Assembly: GCF_035222275.1 (NCBI RefSeq)
Contig: NC_085882.1
Coordinates: forward strand, 3,045,501 to 3,109,500
DNA: 64,000 bases
Direction: 5' to 3'
Source of the DNA: Podospora bellae-mahoneyi
Lineage: Eukaryota > Ascomycota > Sordariomycetes > Sordariales > Podosporaceae
Below the pieces are notes generated by a model. That model searched no databases. It saw only the letters and a list, made by a program, of their open reading frames with translations, and was not told where the DNA came from. This document shows, piece by piece, positions 35,980 to 47,330 of the stretch. Every line of letters begins with the position of its first letter. The first letter of the stretch is position 1. The position numbers and the translations under genes were made by a program.

Positions 35980-38900
35980 ATGAAATTCGGGAAACAGATT
36001 CAAAAACGGCAACTCGAGGTGCCCGAGTATGCCGCCAGTTTTACGAATTACAAGGCACTCAAGAAGGTATTCTTCACTCGGTCTTACTGTTGAGATTTGG
36101 ACATGACTGACGTGAGTTATAGCTCATCAAAAAACTCTCGGCAACACCAGTCCTCCAGTCTCAGAATGGCGCCACCGGCGTTCAGGCAAGCGGCTTTTGG
36201 GCTGCCACACCGGGCAGCATCAGCGGCGGGCTGGAGCACCTCGACTCGCAAGCCGCCCTCCAAGCCAACAAGGCTACATTCTTTTTTCAACTGGTAAAGC
36301 TCACCACCCTTTTCCCTACATATTGCACCCGCACCCCAGAAGCTGAGTCCGAGTCTAGGAAAGAGAACTAGAAAAAGTCAACGCCTTCTACCTCCAAAAA
36401 GAAGCCGAGCTCAAGATCCGGCTCAAGACGCTCCTCGACAAGAAAAAGGTTCTCCAGTCCCGCCATCAGCAGGGCGGGGGGAACAACCTGTCCCGGCGCT
36501 CGGCAAAGTTCACCACCCTGCAGGAAGGTTTTCAACAATTCGCCAACGACCTCAACAAGCTCCAGCAGTTTGTCGAGATCAACGGGACTGCCTTTTCCAA
36601 GATTCTGAAGAAGTGGGACAAGACGAGCAAGTCCAAGACCAAGGAGCTGTATCTGAGCCGGGCGGTGGAGGTGCAGCCTTTTTTCAACGCGACGGTGATC
36701 AGTGAGCTGAGTGATCAGGCCACGACGAGCCTGCAGGAGCTGGGGGCGTGGGCGGATGGGGAGAATTTGAGCTTTCAGGAGACGGGGACGACCGCAGGGC
36801 ATATTGTCAGTAGTCAGCATCTGCTTGGGACGGACGAGGGGGATGCGGACACGCTGCTGCTTGATACGGTGCTGAGTGGGAATTTGGAGGGGTTGAGGGA
36901 TTTGCTCGGGCGGATGAGGGCTGCTGGTGGGGACGAGAGACAGCAGCAGCAGCAGAACATGGTCATGATGGAGCGGGTGACTAGGACTTTTCTCGCGAGC
37001 ATCAATGAGGGTCCGTTGGAGGCGCTGCATGTGCTGTTGGAGACGGGGTTGGTGGATATTCAGAGCGAGGATGATATCAACGAGAGGAATTGTCTGCATC
37101 AGGCGGCGATATATGGGAACGGGTATGTGCTGGAGTATGGGCTTGCTAAGGGGGTGGCGGTGGACCGGACGGATGTTTATGGGCGGGTGCCGTTGCATTA
37201 TGCGAGCATTCATGGGAGGCTGGATATGCTGGACAAGTTGCTCGCGGGGGCGCCAGAGACGATCAACTTGATTGATCATGACAACTATACGCCGCTGATT
37301 CACGCGATCGTGCATGGGCATCTGGAGTGTGTGGGGAGGCTGTTGGAGAGGGAGGCGAGGTTGGATCCGGTGTCGGACACGGATCATGTGCCGTTGAATC
37401 TGGCTTGTGAGCATGGGTCGTTGGCTGTTGCCGAGCTGTTGCTGAAGCACGGGGCGAGGATATTGGCTGATGCCGAGGGGCTTTACCCTCAGCATTTGGT
37501 GGCTAGGTCGGGCCAGACGCCCGAGTTGTTGCTGCTGCTCCAGAACTACGGGGCGGATTTGGACCAGATTGACAAGCTGTATGGCTGGACACCGTTGGTA
37601 CACGCGGCGAGCGAAGGGAACGTTCCTTGTCTTCAGGCCCTGCTGAATGTGGGCGCCGACCCAAACATTCTGGACGAAAAGGACCTTCCGGCAATGTACT
37701 ATGCAGCCTGGGAGGGTCATCTGGAGTGCATGAAGCTCCTCACGCCGCTCAGCAAAGACAAGACGTCCAGCCCACTGGCACGGCAAGTAGCGGCCCCCTT
37801 GGCCCCCATGGCCAGCAGCAGCGCCCCCATCCCCATGTCTCTCGACGTGGACGCCATCCCGGTCCTCGAGCTCCCACCGCCAATCATCCCACTACGCCGC
37901 TACGGCCACAACTTCCTCGACAACAAAACCGTCGTCCAAATCAACTTTGACGGCGACCAGCCCCTCGTCTTCTTCCACGACAGCAAATACCCCGCCGCCC
38001 GCCTCACCATCTCCTCCAAGGTTTCGGATGTCATCCCCAAGAACATCATGCTCCCCTTCCAAGAAGACACCCGGCTCGTCTCTTTTCAGATTGACAACCT
38101 CGACTCTTTCACCCTAGACTTTGACGTCTTCCCGGCCTACGGCGCAAAGGTCATCGCCAAAACCGTCGCCCTCCCCAACACATTCCGCTCCTTGCTAAAC
38201 TCCAACTCGGGCAGCTGCTGCCTCCCTCTCTTCGACCCCCGCCTCCGCGCGATCGGGCAAATCAGCTTCCATGCCCAGGTCATCAAGCCCTTCCAAGGAA
38301 AACCCCTCGAGATAACCGACTTTGAGACCTACTGGAAGGCAACCTCCCAATTCGACACCCCCTCCATGCCCGCCACCACCCCGGCCATGCCCAACACCAC
38401 CTTTGTCACCGGGTCCTCTCTAACCGGCGACTTTGTCCGGATTTATGTCCAGCACACCTCAGATGGCATCCCGGTCCTCTGGCCCCAATGGACGGTCCCT
38501 TGCACTGCGGGGATTGACATCCCCGTGTCGAGGTTAACACTCTCCCAGTTCAGGACTGTAACCGGCCCTGCTCTTGCCGCCGCACTACCAGACGACATCC
38601 CCTCTGTCCACAAAATCCTCGCCTCGGCAGGGGGAACAACACTTCACGAGGCGTTGTCTCTCTTGCCCAAAGGAATGCACGTCAACATCCAGGTTTTATA
38701 CCCCACACCAGCTGAGCGGGAGAGGATGCTCCCCCTCACCGGCGCCGGCCACGGCCTCAGTGCTGATCTGAACGCTTTTGTTGATGCGATCTTGACAGTA
38801 GTGTTTGACCACGCACGTGCGCAGAGGAGTGGCCCGGGGAGGGGGGGGAGGAGCGTGGTGTTTAGCAGTTACAATGCTAGCGTTTGCACGGCGCTGAACT

Positions 38901-39334
38901 GGAAGCAGCCGAACTTTCCGGTGTTTTTGTGTAACGATTTGGGGAAGGGGGGGGATGGGGAGGAGGGACAGGGGGTGAGTGTCAAGGATGCGGTGAGGAC
39001 GGCGCAGAGTAACAACTTGATGGGGTTGGTCTGTTGTGAGAGGTTGTTGGTATGTATCCCCCGCCCCGAGATGATGATGATAAAAGATGTTGACGGTTGG
39101 TGATAGGACATGGTGCCTGCGCTCGTGGATGCGATTAAAAGTCATGGGCTGGCGTTGGTGGTGGATAAATCTGCTGCTGCTGCTGCTGCGAGTGATAGCA
39201 CCACACCCCCTACAGCAACGGGAGGGGATATCTTTGGTGTTGTTGCCGATCCGTTTCCGAGGTTGCCAAAGGGGGTGGATGGGGTGTTGAAACGGGATGG
39301 GATCTTGAAGTTTTGTGAGTCGATTGATGTTTGA
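35980..39334 (+). CDS. nuc-2: NUC-2/PHO81 cyclin-dependent-kinase inhibitor
   Basis: Exons 35980-36066, 36123-36293, 36359-39049 and 39107-39334 give 1058 residues; every intron is phase 0 and 56-65 nt. The protein starts MKFGKQIQKRQLEVPEYA, the SPX-domain signature; the SPX domain (about 1-200) senses inositol pyrophosphates. About six ankyrin repeats span roughly residues 245-545 (RNCLHQAAIYGNG, RVPLHYASIHGRL, YTPLIHAIVHGHL, HVPLNLACEHGSL). The C-terminal half ends in a glycerophosphodiesterase-like domain (about 785-1058) that keeps TSDGIPVLW but lacks the usual HD after it, so it is probably not catalytic. In Neurospora, NUC-2 inhibits the PREG-PGOV cyclin-CDK under phosphate starvation and activates NUC-1. 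Base composition switches between G-rich and C-rich blocks several times. Confidence 0.95.
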
Positions 39335-39579
39335 TTTTGAGGTTGTCGTTTTCACACTCTCGTTGGTAACGAATGTTCTTTTGGAGGTATTATTATACAA
39401 GATGTAGAAGGGCTATGTTTTCCATTGTACATATAACTTGCGGTTGTAATTACATCCTACTCAAACTTCTTGGATCGAATCTGGGCTTCACTTTTGACGC
39501 CACTCGGCTGTTCAGCTCGCGGCAAATCAATTACTTTGCAATATTCACAAAAATCACACACCAGTGTAATTCAGCCCCC

Positions 39580-42500
39580 CTACCTAAACCCACTCAACCG
39601 ACCCTCACTCTTCCTCTTCTTCTTCTTAAACGGGCTCAAACTCTCCCTCACCCTCCCCGCCGCTCCCGCACCAAAACTCTGCCGTCCCCCAAACAACCCC
39701 GGCAAAACCTGACTCCTCGTCGGCGGTACCTGCTGCCGACTAGGCGTCTGGCTACTCCCCCCACTCACCCCCACCCCCTGCTGGCTTGAACTCTCCCTCC
39801 CACCATCACCACCCATCCTGTACTCCCTCCTCAACGGACTCGTCGGCCTCACCACCCCCTTCCTCGTCGGACTCCTCAAAAACGCCGCCGGCGACCCCGG
39901 CACAACAACCCCCTGACTAAACACCAGCTGGCTGCTAGGTTGAATACCCGGCAGCAACTGCTGACTAGCCGATTCCTCCAAAAAGGAAGACTCCTCCCCG
40001 AAATATCTCTGCGATAACCTCTCCACCCGCTGCCGTCTGGCCATCATCTTCTTCAAGCGTTTATCCTTTCTCTTTTCCGCTTCTATATCTTCCTTATCCT
40101 TCCCAAGGTGCCAGCTTATGTTGTCCGGGTCGCCGCCCACTTCCCAGGGGGAGATGTCAACCGACAATTCGCCCTTGCGGCTGGACGAGGTGGGGATGGA
40201 GCCGTATTTCCTCAGGCGGAGCGCGACGACGTCTTCTTGTGGCTGTTCATCTTCGGGGTCGGCTGATTGGGAGGGTAGGCGGGATGGTTTGGATGGGCTG
40301 GAGGGGGTGGGGGGGAAGGAGGAGGAGGGGAGGGTTGGTTGGGAGGAGGAGTAGAATGAGAAGGATTGGGATTGGGATTGGGTTTGGCTGTCGTTGGGGG
40401 TTACTAGTGTGCTGCCCCAAGACGGAGGGACGGCCGAAACGGAAATGTTGGAGAGGAACATCTCGGCGGCCATCTTTTGCAGGATGTGGGTCCGGCGATT
40501 CTTGACTGTTGCCGGCGCTCGTTTGCGAGGCTTGGGGAACAGCTCACCCAAGTTCTGGGCCATGTCGTCCGGAGTGAAGCCGGGGATCGGACGGCTTGCT
40601 TCGGGAGGATAGAGCCATTCTTCCTCTTCCTGATCGTCTTGCAGTTCTGGTTGTATGTCTGCCCATGTGCGGGCAAGAGTGATGAGTCCATCGTCTGATT
40701 GCTGATGGCTGGGTTTTGCCAACTCAAGACTGGAAACAGTTAGCAGGTGGACATGTTCATATGCAACTAGAAAAGAACCTACACGCTGTGTCTAGGCATA
40801 TACCCATCCTCCTTCTCCTTCTCCACAGCCTCTCGAAGGAACCTGAGATCCTGACCAGTAGCCGGCTCAATCTTCTCAAGATGAAGCGTCCGGTTCCGCC
40901 ATTCACTAGGATCCATACCCAAACGCAGCCCAACAAGGCTGCAATCGTTGAGCTTCAGCCTTTTGGGTTTCTCATCCCCCAAGTCTGGCTCTTCAATCTT
41001 GCGTTTGCCAAGGACAGTGAGCTCATCAAACCCATCTGGAACAACAAGCCTCTTGTGCAGATGTTCCAGTAGCTCCTTCTCGGCATCTCTGCTCTTACCG
41101 CCCCTGTCTAAAACCTCTGGGGCAGGTATCTCGGCGCCTTCATCATCCGACCACACACAAAGCGCGCTGCTAACCTCCATGTCTTGACTGAGAGTCAAAA
41201 ACTGAAAGAACCTCATGGACGCATCCCTCAGCCGTTTGCCAGAAGGCGTGATAGTATCCCTCTTCCCCAGCTTGCGTTTAACAGGAAGCATGCCAAGGCC
41301 AACAAAATTCGAACGGCTCTTCAACGAAACGACCTCACGATGGTACCCAGTCGTCGTGCCCGAGTCCGGCAGGAGAAACCAGAAAATGTTCATCTCCGTG
41401 TCCTGCGCGGACCAAACACAAACGAAACAGGCCGAAACATCATTGACAAACGTCCCAGCCGAGACTTCGATCCGCAGAGTCGGGTCACTGCTGTCTTTTT
41501 GGTGCGGACATATCGCGAGAAAGTCGGGTTTGACTGTGCCGTCAGCCCCCTTCTTGGCCGCAATCCACAGTAGACTCTTGTTCGTCAAGACAAAGAACTG
41601 TCCAGGGTCCAGTCGAGCGGGAGCGACTTCCATGACGCGCTGATGATCGAGTCCAAACGATGGAAGAGCCACAGGATGTGAATTCTGCGACTCGATGTCA
41701 AACAAATGCAGAGCCTGGTCGGTGTTCAAAAGGAGAAAGGGTCGCCTTGGGTGCTCAAGCTCATGGGAGCTCGACTCATCGGCCTCGACCTCCAAGTAGA
41801 CAACCCTGTGCGGCTTGTCCAAGCTTGTCGACGAGCTCGGCAATTTAGGTATGGAGCCTGCCAGCATGTTGCCGCACATCGTCAGAACTGGCGTCAAGCT
41901 TTTTGGTCGATTATCCCGGCGCCCCGTGATGTCCCATATGCTCCAGTAGCCGCACTGGTCGATAATAACAAGCTGGGGTATGTTTCGATCCGGCCCACGG
42001 ATGAAGCACACATCTGTCTGTGGGCTGCCACCAGTTTGGCTTATTGGTATCGTCGCCAGGGGATTGATAAATATCTGAGAGGTAGGGCTCGATGTTGTCG
42101 CCAGGCCAGGGGTAGGCATGGGCAAGTCCCGGACTTCTGGCTCACATATCGTGGTCGAGCTTTCTTTCTGAACTAAAAGCCAGCGAATCATGTCGACGCT
42201 TTTCCCCTGCTTGTTCTTGCTGCCGCTTGCATTGATAGCAAACTTGACCAAAGAAATCGGGGTCGCATCCTGACACCACTCTCCCTCGAATCTGGCATCG
42301 GGTGCCTTGGTACACGCCGTCACATCAGCCTCCTCCCAAACCCACTCTTCTCGAGCGAGGCTGATCAAACGAAGCACATTTCCAGAGACTCCAGACGACA
42401 CAGCCATGACCGAAATCGCTGCGTCGCCATTGCGTCCGGTCCTCACATCTGCGATTTCACCAACGGAAAAGAGAGAGGTTGTCGACACAGGTGAAGCTTC

Positions 42501-42920
42501 GGTGCTGTCTTTGGCGCTGGCGATCTCCTCCATAAATAGACCTTCGAGCGCATCCTCGGTGATGGAAGCCTCGGGAAGAAATTCCGTCAGCCAGTTCCCT
42601 TGCGCCCTGGCGATTCTCCACGGGCCCCCCAAGTTGGACTGAGGAGCAGCAACTTTACTCGGAGGACACCACTGGCTGAAGGGCGTCACTTGCTGAAAGT
42701 TGGGAGCTGCATGCGTTAGTCAAAGCCGCAAAATTTTCTCGGGGGCCTGACAAAACTCACTCTCATCCTCGAGGCGATTCTTGCGCAGTTCACCAAAAGC
42801 ACCATCCCGCTGAGCGGGCGTATAACTCAACCGTCCAACCACACCATCAGTATGGTGTCTTCGATTCGCATTCACTCTCGACTTCCCAGCCGAGTGGCCA
42901 GTCCCGCGCTTTTCATCCAT
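39580..42920 (-). CDS. RRN6: RNA polymerase I core-factor subunit Rrn6-like
   Basis: Exons are the complement of 39580-40729, 40783-42706 and 42761-42920 (1077 residues). Introns of 54 and 53 nt have CTAAC branches; their removal gives LEDETPNFQQVTPFSQW and RHSVLELAKPSHQQS. The long middle exon has the beta-propeller-like sequence of the fungal Rrn6 family (LVIIDQCGYWSIWDI; FVLTNKSLLWIA). The C-terminal exon is low-complexity and ends in TRSQVLPGLFGG and a basic FKKKKRKSEG tail typical of fungal members. Rrn6, with Rrn7 and Rrn11, forms the core factor that recruits Pol I to rDNA promoters. The gene is convergent with NUC-2 (245 bp between stops) and divergent from SPC25. Confidence 0.88.
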
Positions 42921-43510
42921 TTGGGTCTCTCGCGTCTGGAATGGCAGAGTTTGCGAGTCTCAATATCATTCTCTTGTTTTTCTGTCAACGACAAAATCCA
43001 GAATGAAAGTACTTTTGAGATTCCAAAAAGAAAAGAGGTCGCGAGCTTTTGTTCAAAGACTCGTTCAAAGACGATGCAAAACAGCAAAACAAGCCAACGA
43101 GAGTCTGAATTGGGAAAGAACGGGCTGAGGGAAAATCAAGACATCACATTAATGAGAGTGAAAGTCGATGTCGAAGGCAACTTTCATGCAATTCTTGCTT
43201 TCAAAGGAAGAACCCCAGAACCCAGAAATAAGTGATAAGTTTTTAGTGGGGCAAAGTCACCCACGCAGCCACTCACGGCTACAGGGCCGAGGGACATGTG
43301 GGGGCAGTCTTGGCGTACATACAAAACCCGGGCTGCTGGGAGACCAACCCCAGAACGGAAAGTCGATAAACAAATCGCCTGTCGCAAACCTGCCCGCCTT
43401 CTTCAACACCCACCATTCGCATCACAACTCCAACTCCTCGCGCAACGCCTGCCATCACCACGTTCCACACACCCAATAACAACCATCGCAAACACCACCA
43501 ACAATCCAAA
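42921..43510. promoter_or_regulatory. Divergent promoter RRN6 / SPC25
   Basis: 590 bp between divergent starts. The SPC25 side ends in a CA/CT-rich leader (about 43390-43510). No further feature is recognised. Confidence 0.5.
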
Positions 43511-44290
43511 ATGTCCTCCTTCGACCCCTCCCTCTCAACCACAACCCGCCCCTCCCCCCTCCCACCCCCCTCCACCACAACAAACCTAGCCGACTCCCTC
43601 CCCCAAATCAACTTCGACTTCGACTCCCTCCGCGACCGCATGTCAAAATTCACCCTCAAATTCGACTCCTTCATCGAGTCCGGCCGGAAACGCGTCCTCT
43701 CGGAACGCAATCAATTCCGTCTCAACGTCGCAGAGCTCCAAGAAGACCATCGAATGAAAAAAAAAGACATCGAAATCCTCCAATTGAAAACCTCCTCCTA
43801 CCAGCAAACCATCGCGAAGGAAGCCGCCGAGACGAGAGAGATGCAGCAGGCTATTGCGTCGCTTACCGCGCAGAGGGACAGGCAGCTTGCGCAGCGGGAT
43901 AGCTTAAGGCAGCAGATTGAGGCTGCGCAGAGGGAGATTGAGGAGAGGCTTCAAAAACAGAGAGAGCATCAGAAGAAGTTGGAGGCGCAGGCGAGGTATA
44001 ACGTCCCTGAATTGGATTTTTGGGTTACAAATCTGTGTTTGAGGATTGAGGGGGCGGGGAAGGAGGACAGGCTCAAGTTTGTGTATACTCATGTGGATGA
44101 GAAGGACTGGGAGAGGGAGGCTTGGTTCGAGCTGGCGATGGGGGGGAGGGAGTATGATGTGAAGCATTGCCGGCCGAAGCTGGAGAAGGACAAGGTGGAG
44201 AGGGTGTTGGATAGGGTGAATGAGACGAGGGAGTTGGTTGGGCTGTTGAAGGGGATGAGGGAGTTGTTTGTGGAGGCTATGAAGTCTTGA
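43511..44290 (+). CDS. SPC25: Kinetochore protein Spc25 (Ndc80 complex)
   Basis: A single exon of 259 residues. After a short disordered N-terminus comes a long coiled coil (about 55-165; ERNQFRLNVAELQEDHRMKK, QQIEAAQREIEERLQKQREH). A compact C-terminal RWD-like globular domain follows (VPELDFWVTNLCLRIEG, RLKFVYTHVD, REYDVKHCRPKL). This is the Spc25 arrangement: the coiled coil pairs with Spc24 and the globular domain binds CENP-T/Dsn1-type receptors at the inner kinetochore. The start is set by the ATG in AAAATGTCC context after a CA-rich leader. Wobble use flips from C-rich to G-rich near 43815. Confidence 0.92.
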   Translation: MSSFDPSLSTTTRPSPLPPPSTTTNLADSLPQINFDFDSLRDRMSKFTLKFDSFIESGRKRVLSERNQFRLNVAELQEDHRMKKKDIEILQLKTSSYQQTIAKEAAETREMQQAIASLTAQRDRQLAQRDSLRQQIEAAQREIEERLQKQREHQKKLEAQARYNVPELDFWVTNLCLRIEGAGKEDRLKFVYTHVDEKDWEREAWFELAMGGREYDVKHCRPKLEKDKVERVLDRVNETRELVGLLKGMRELFVEAMKS

Positions 44291-44635
44291 TTTTTTGGGT
44301 CGTGTCAAAAAATGTTATGATAATCATGATGGATGGATGGTTGGGTAATGAATTGGGCAAGGTGGGTAAGGTTGGATTTTTCTGCGTCAAGATACCAATT
44401 GTTTTGTTTTACTGTCTGGAGGACGAAAATATTGAATCAATACTCCATATTTGCCTCTGCATTTTCATCATAAATCTTATGCATCTTACAAGCGTTGAAA
44501 GCCGTCGCGTGAAAACTCAACCCCACCAATTAAACCCATCCCACCTCCAACCCTCACCCCTACAACGCGTCACAACTCCTCCCCATCACACTCAACCCTC
44601 ATCCCTACCAAACAACCCAAACAACCACCCAGAAA
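44291..44635. other. SPC25 3' UTR and MZT1 leader
   Basis: 345 bp between same-strand genes. The T/G-rich first half fits a 3' UTR and the CA-rich second half (about 44520-44635) a leader. Nothing else is seen. Confidence 0.55.
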
Positions 44636-44983
44636 ATGGCAGACCGAACAGAAAAGCAAGCCGCCGCCCAACAAGCGGTCGACATTCTCCACGAGATATC
44701 CACTCTTTTGGTAAGTTATTTTTTCTTCCCCCGAGTTTGGTTTTAACTAAACCTCCCAGAACTGCCACCTCGACCGCCGAACCCTCTCCATATGCATCTC
44801 CATGATCGAAAACGGGGTCAACCCCGAGGCGCTGGCTGCAAGTCTTCACCTCTTACCCCTCCAAACTCACATACACGAATACTGACAAACCAAAAACAGG
44901 AGGTAGTCAAGGAACTCAGAACAGAAGGCCAAAACGTGCGATTAGAGGCTGCTGCTCCTGCTGGGGCGAGCCGGAGGAGATGA
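44636..44983 (+). CDS. MZT1: MOZART1 / mitotic-spindle organising protein 1
   Basis: Exons 44636-44710, 44760-44837 and 44900-44983 give 78 residues, the usual family size. The protein reads [15 protein letters not shown]...[17 protein letters not shown], then [16 protein letters not shown], the three-helix MOZART1 core. It binds the N-terminal regions of gamma-tubulin complex proteins and activates microtubule-nucleating complexes at spindle poles. Intron 1 is ordinary (GTAAGT...CAG). Intron 2 begins with GC: the exon ends CTGGCT and the intron starts GCAAGT, with a CTGAC branch and CAG acceptor. No in-frame GT donor is available, and reading through meets a stop within 20 codons, so a GC-AG intron is the best model. 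Confidence 0.9.
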
Positions 44984-45960
44984 CCGAGCTTCCTGAGGGA
45001 GGGCTGTGTGTCGAGATATCAAAATAATGATAAAAGATTGTCTCCCCGCGAACATTGCCTTTTCCATGTCTTTATATCAAAAACAGGGACGCAAATTTAT
45101 GAGCGAGCGTTGGCTCATGTCTGGTGTGTTCATCCCAACTTATTTGTATGTTATATGGGCTGTCATTGAACCTTGAACGCTCCATCCAGCTATAGCCAAT
45201 ATTAAATGCTGTTGCAATCCCAGAATCAAGAGCGATTCACTTTTCCACGAGTTTTCAGTTTCCGAGGGCATATCTTCAGAGAGCATCACAAGATACATCG
45301 CGTTCAGGATTCCGTTCGATTCCTCGTTCCACACGTGCTTGGGCGTGCTGATGGCCATATCGATGTTTCCGAATCGAGATCCCAGCCAGAGGCGATGTGT
45401 GATACCCATGGTCTGGTTGGGTTGCTGTGGCGTTCTGATATGAAATGCTGCAGTGCAGTCTGACAACTGACTCTAATCAAACCTGCCAGTTCTCAGACTG
45501 CACAGAAAAACCACACACTCGGAGCACTTGAACACATGAAATAATTGGACTGGACGCTCGTATTCACATTCCCTCAACGACGTGACAGGGCGGCTGACGA
45601 CTTTTGACCGTTCGTTGCCCGAGATAAACCATCAAAAACTCCTTTTAGTTTCACATAATTGTCCCATAGAACCCCATCGGAACCGGTCATTAAGTTCAAC
45701 AACCCAGTGAGAGGACTCAAAAATCGTGATATTGACCGCAGATGATGACCCCGAATGCAGAAGTTTTCCCGAATGATTCTCTAACCACGAACTCCCCCAA
45801 CGCACATTCCACTCACAATCCCGGTTAGTGAGTGGGTGCAGAGCGCATCGCTGGTCGACCGACCCTTGGCAATCTTTTCGGCCTAGAGTACATGTCGTGC
45901 CATGCCGTTATGCCGCCGCTGGCAACCCAAGAGATAGAGAGATGATCTGGCTTTTCGCAT
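44984..45960. other. Convergent intergenic region MZT1 / RPS10
   Basis: 977 bp between two stop codons. ORFs up to 108 codons are open on both strands at 45140-45466 without recognisable content. The right end probably holds the RPS10 3' UTR. Confidence 0.5.
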
Positions 45961-46835
45961 TTACGAGGGAGGGGCATCACCACGGCCGCCACGGCCACGA
46001 CCGAATCCACCACGGCTGTGAATATTGTCAGCAAAAGAGCCCTTCTTCCTGTACATCCCTCACAGAGTCCAAACTTACAACTGAGGAGCGAAGTCGCTGG
46101 GGGCACCGCCCTCCTTGCCCTCACCGGCCTCACGGCGTCTGTAGCCACCCTCACGGTCGCCACGGTCGCCACGGCCGCGGCCACCGAATCTGCCCTCACG
46201 GCGGCCCTCATCGCCGAGCATGCCGCGGGGGGGGGCGTGAGACCGCTGCTGCTTGATGTGGGTGGCAGGGACAATCTCAGCGGGGAGGTGGAGCCACTCG
46301 CGGAGGTAGTCGAGACCCTCGGGGGTGAGGGTGTAGTAGTAGTATTGCCACGAGAACTGGGTCTTGACGTAGCCGCGGGAGGTCAAAGACTGGCAAGCCT
46401 TGATGACATAGAGGTTGCGGATGCCGGTCTCGTGGGTGGACTCATAGCTGCACAATTCAACCGTTAGCGTCCGCACTTGTCCATCAATCCGTTGTTGCAG
46501 TCGGAAAAGATCGTGTTGGTGTTTGAGGGCTCGGTGCTGGGTGAATTTGAGGAAATCGAGTGCAGTCGTCGGTTCAAGATTTTGGGAACTCGGCCCTCGC
46601 TCGTGATACGTAGAACTCGAAATTGAAGAGAATGGCCTGAGAGAAATCGGGGGTGAACGTACTCCTTGGCAGCGACCATGACGCCCTCACGGAAGAGGTA
46701 CTACAACCGTTTGTTAGCTAACAGACTCATCAGGGCCCCTCGGAACCACCGCTGTCCTCTCTCCAGCGACGAAGACATCAAAAAAAAAGGCCTTACCTCA
46801 TGGATCGCCTTGCGATCGGCCTTGGGAATAAGCAT
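45961..46835 (-). CDS. RPS10: 40S ribosomal protein S10 (eS10)
   Basis: Exons are the complement of 45961-46015, 46079-46447, 46663-46700 and 46797-46835 (166 residues). The start MLIPKADRKAIHE continues YLFREGVMVAAKDYESTHE, then NLYVIKACQSLTSRGYVKTQ and WQYYYYTLTPEGLDYL, which is the eS10 winged-helix domain. It ends in an arginine/glycine-rich tail (FRGGFGRGRGG, APPS). eS10 sits at the 40S head and beak near the mRNA entry. Introns are 96, 215 and 63 nt; the last two begin GTACGT and GTAAGT and have CTAAC or CTGAC branches. The gene is intron-rich for its length, as usual for ribosomal genes in filamentous ascomycetes, and is divergent from SDE2. Confidence 0.95.
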
Positions 46836-47330
46836 CTTGACGAAGGGGCCGGTATCGACACAATGGGGTCTCTTGGTCTGGCGGAAGTGTCGTCGTTGGG
46901 GAGTCGAGCTGCCAAAATTCGAGGTCTCAGCGATTTGTGGGCTGCAGCGCCGAAATTCCAAGACGGTAGTAGGGCTCGGGATTAGCGGGGCTGCACAGCC
47001 ACAGCTATAAAATCTTGGCGCGACCGACAACTTGCCTCTGTGGCTGGGGACCCACCTTTCTGCAAGGTTCCTGGGTCACCAGCCATCGCTATCACCTGCC
47101 GCCATCAAGGTTGCGACGACAAAGTCTACAAAGACTGTAGCTAACTTTTCGCCTACACATTCACTCTACGCGCGACTCCCAACTACCACGGCAGCGACCG
47201 GATGCCTACATCTCTGACCTCAAGCCGGCGCATATCTCAAAACTATTCGATCTACAGCGCAACGCCACTCCTATCAACCATCGCCAATCGCCGCATCAAC
47301 ACCCAGTCGCAAACCCAACACCACCTCAAA
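46836..47330. promoter_or_regulatory. Divergent promoter RPS10 / SDE2
   Basis: 495 bp between divergent starts. The SDE2 side contains an in-frame upstream ATG at 47202. No other element is recognised. Confidence 0.5.

Noticed and set aside
37005-37271. Alternative-frame ORFs inside NUC-2, RRN6, SEC31 and the kinase
   Set aside because: They are shadows of strongly biased coding sequence; the main frames are supported by conserved domains.
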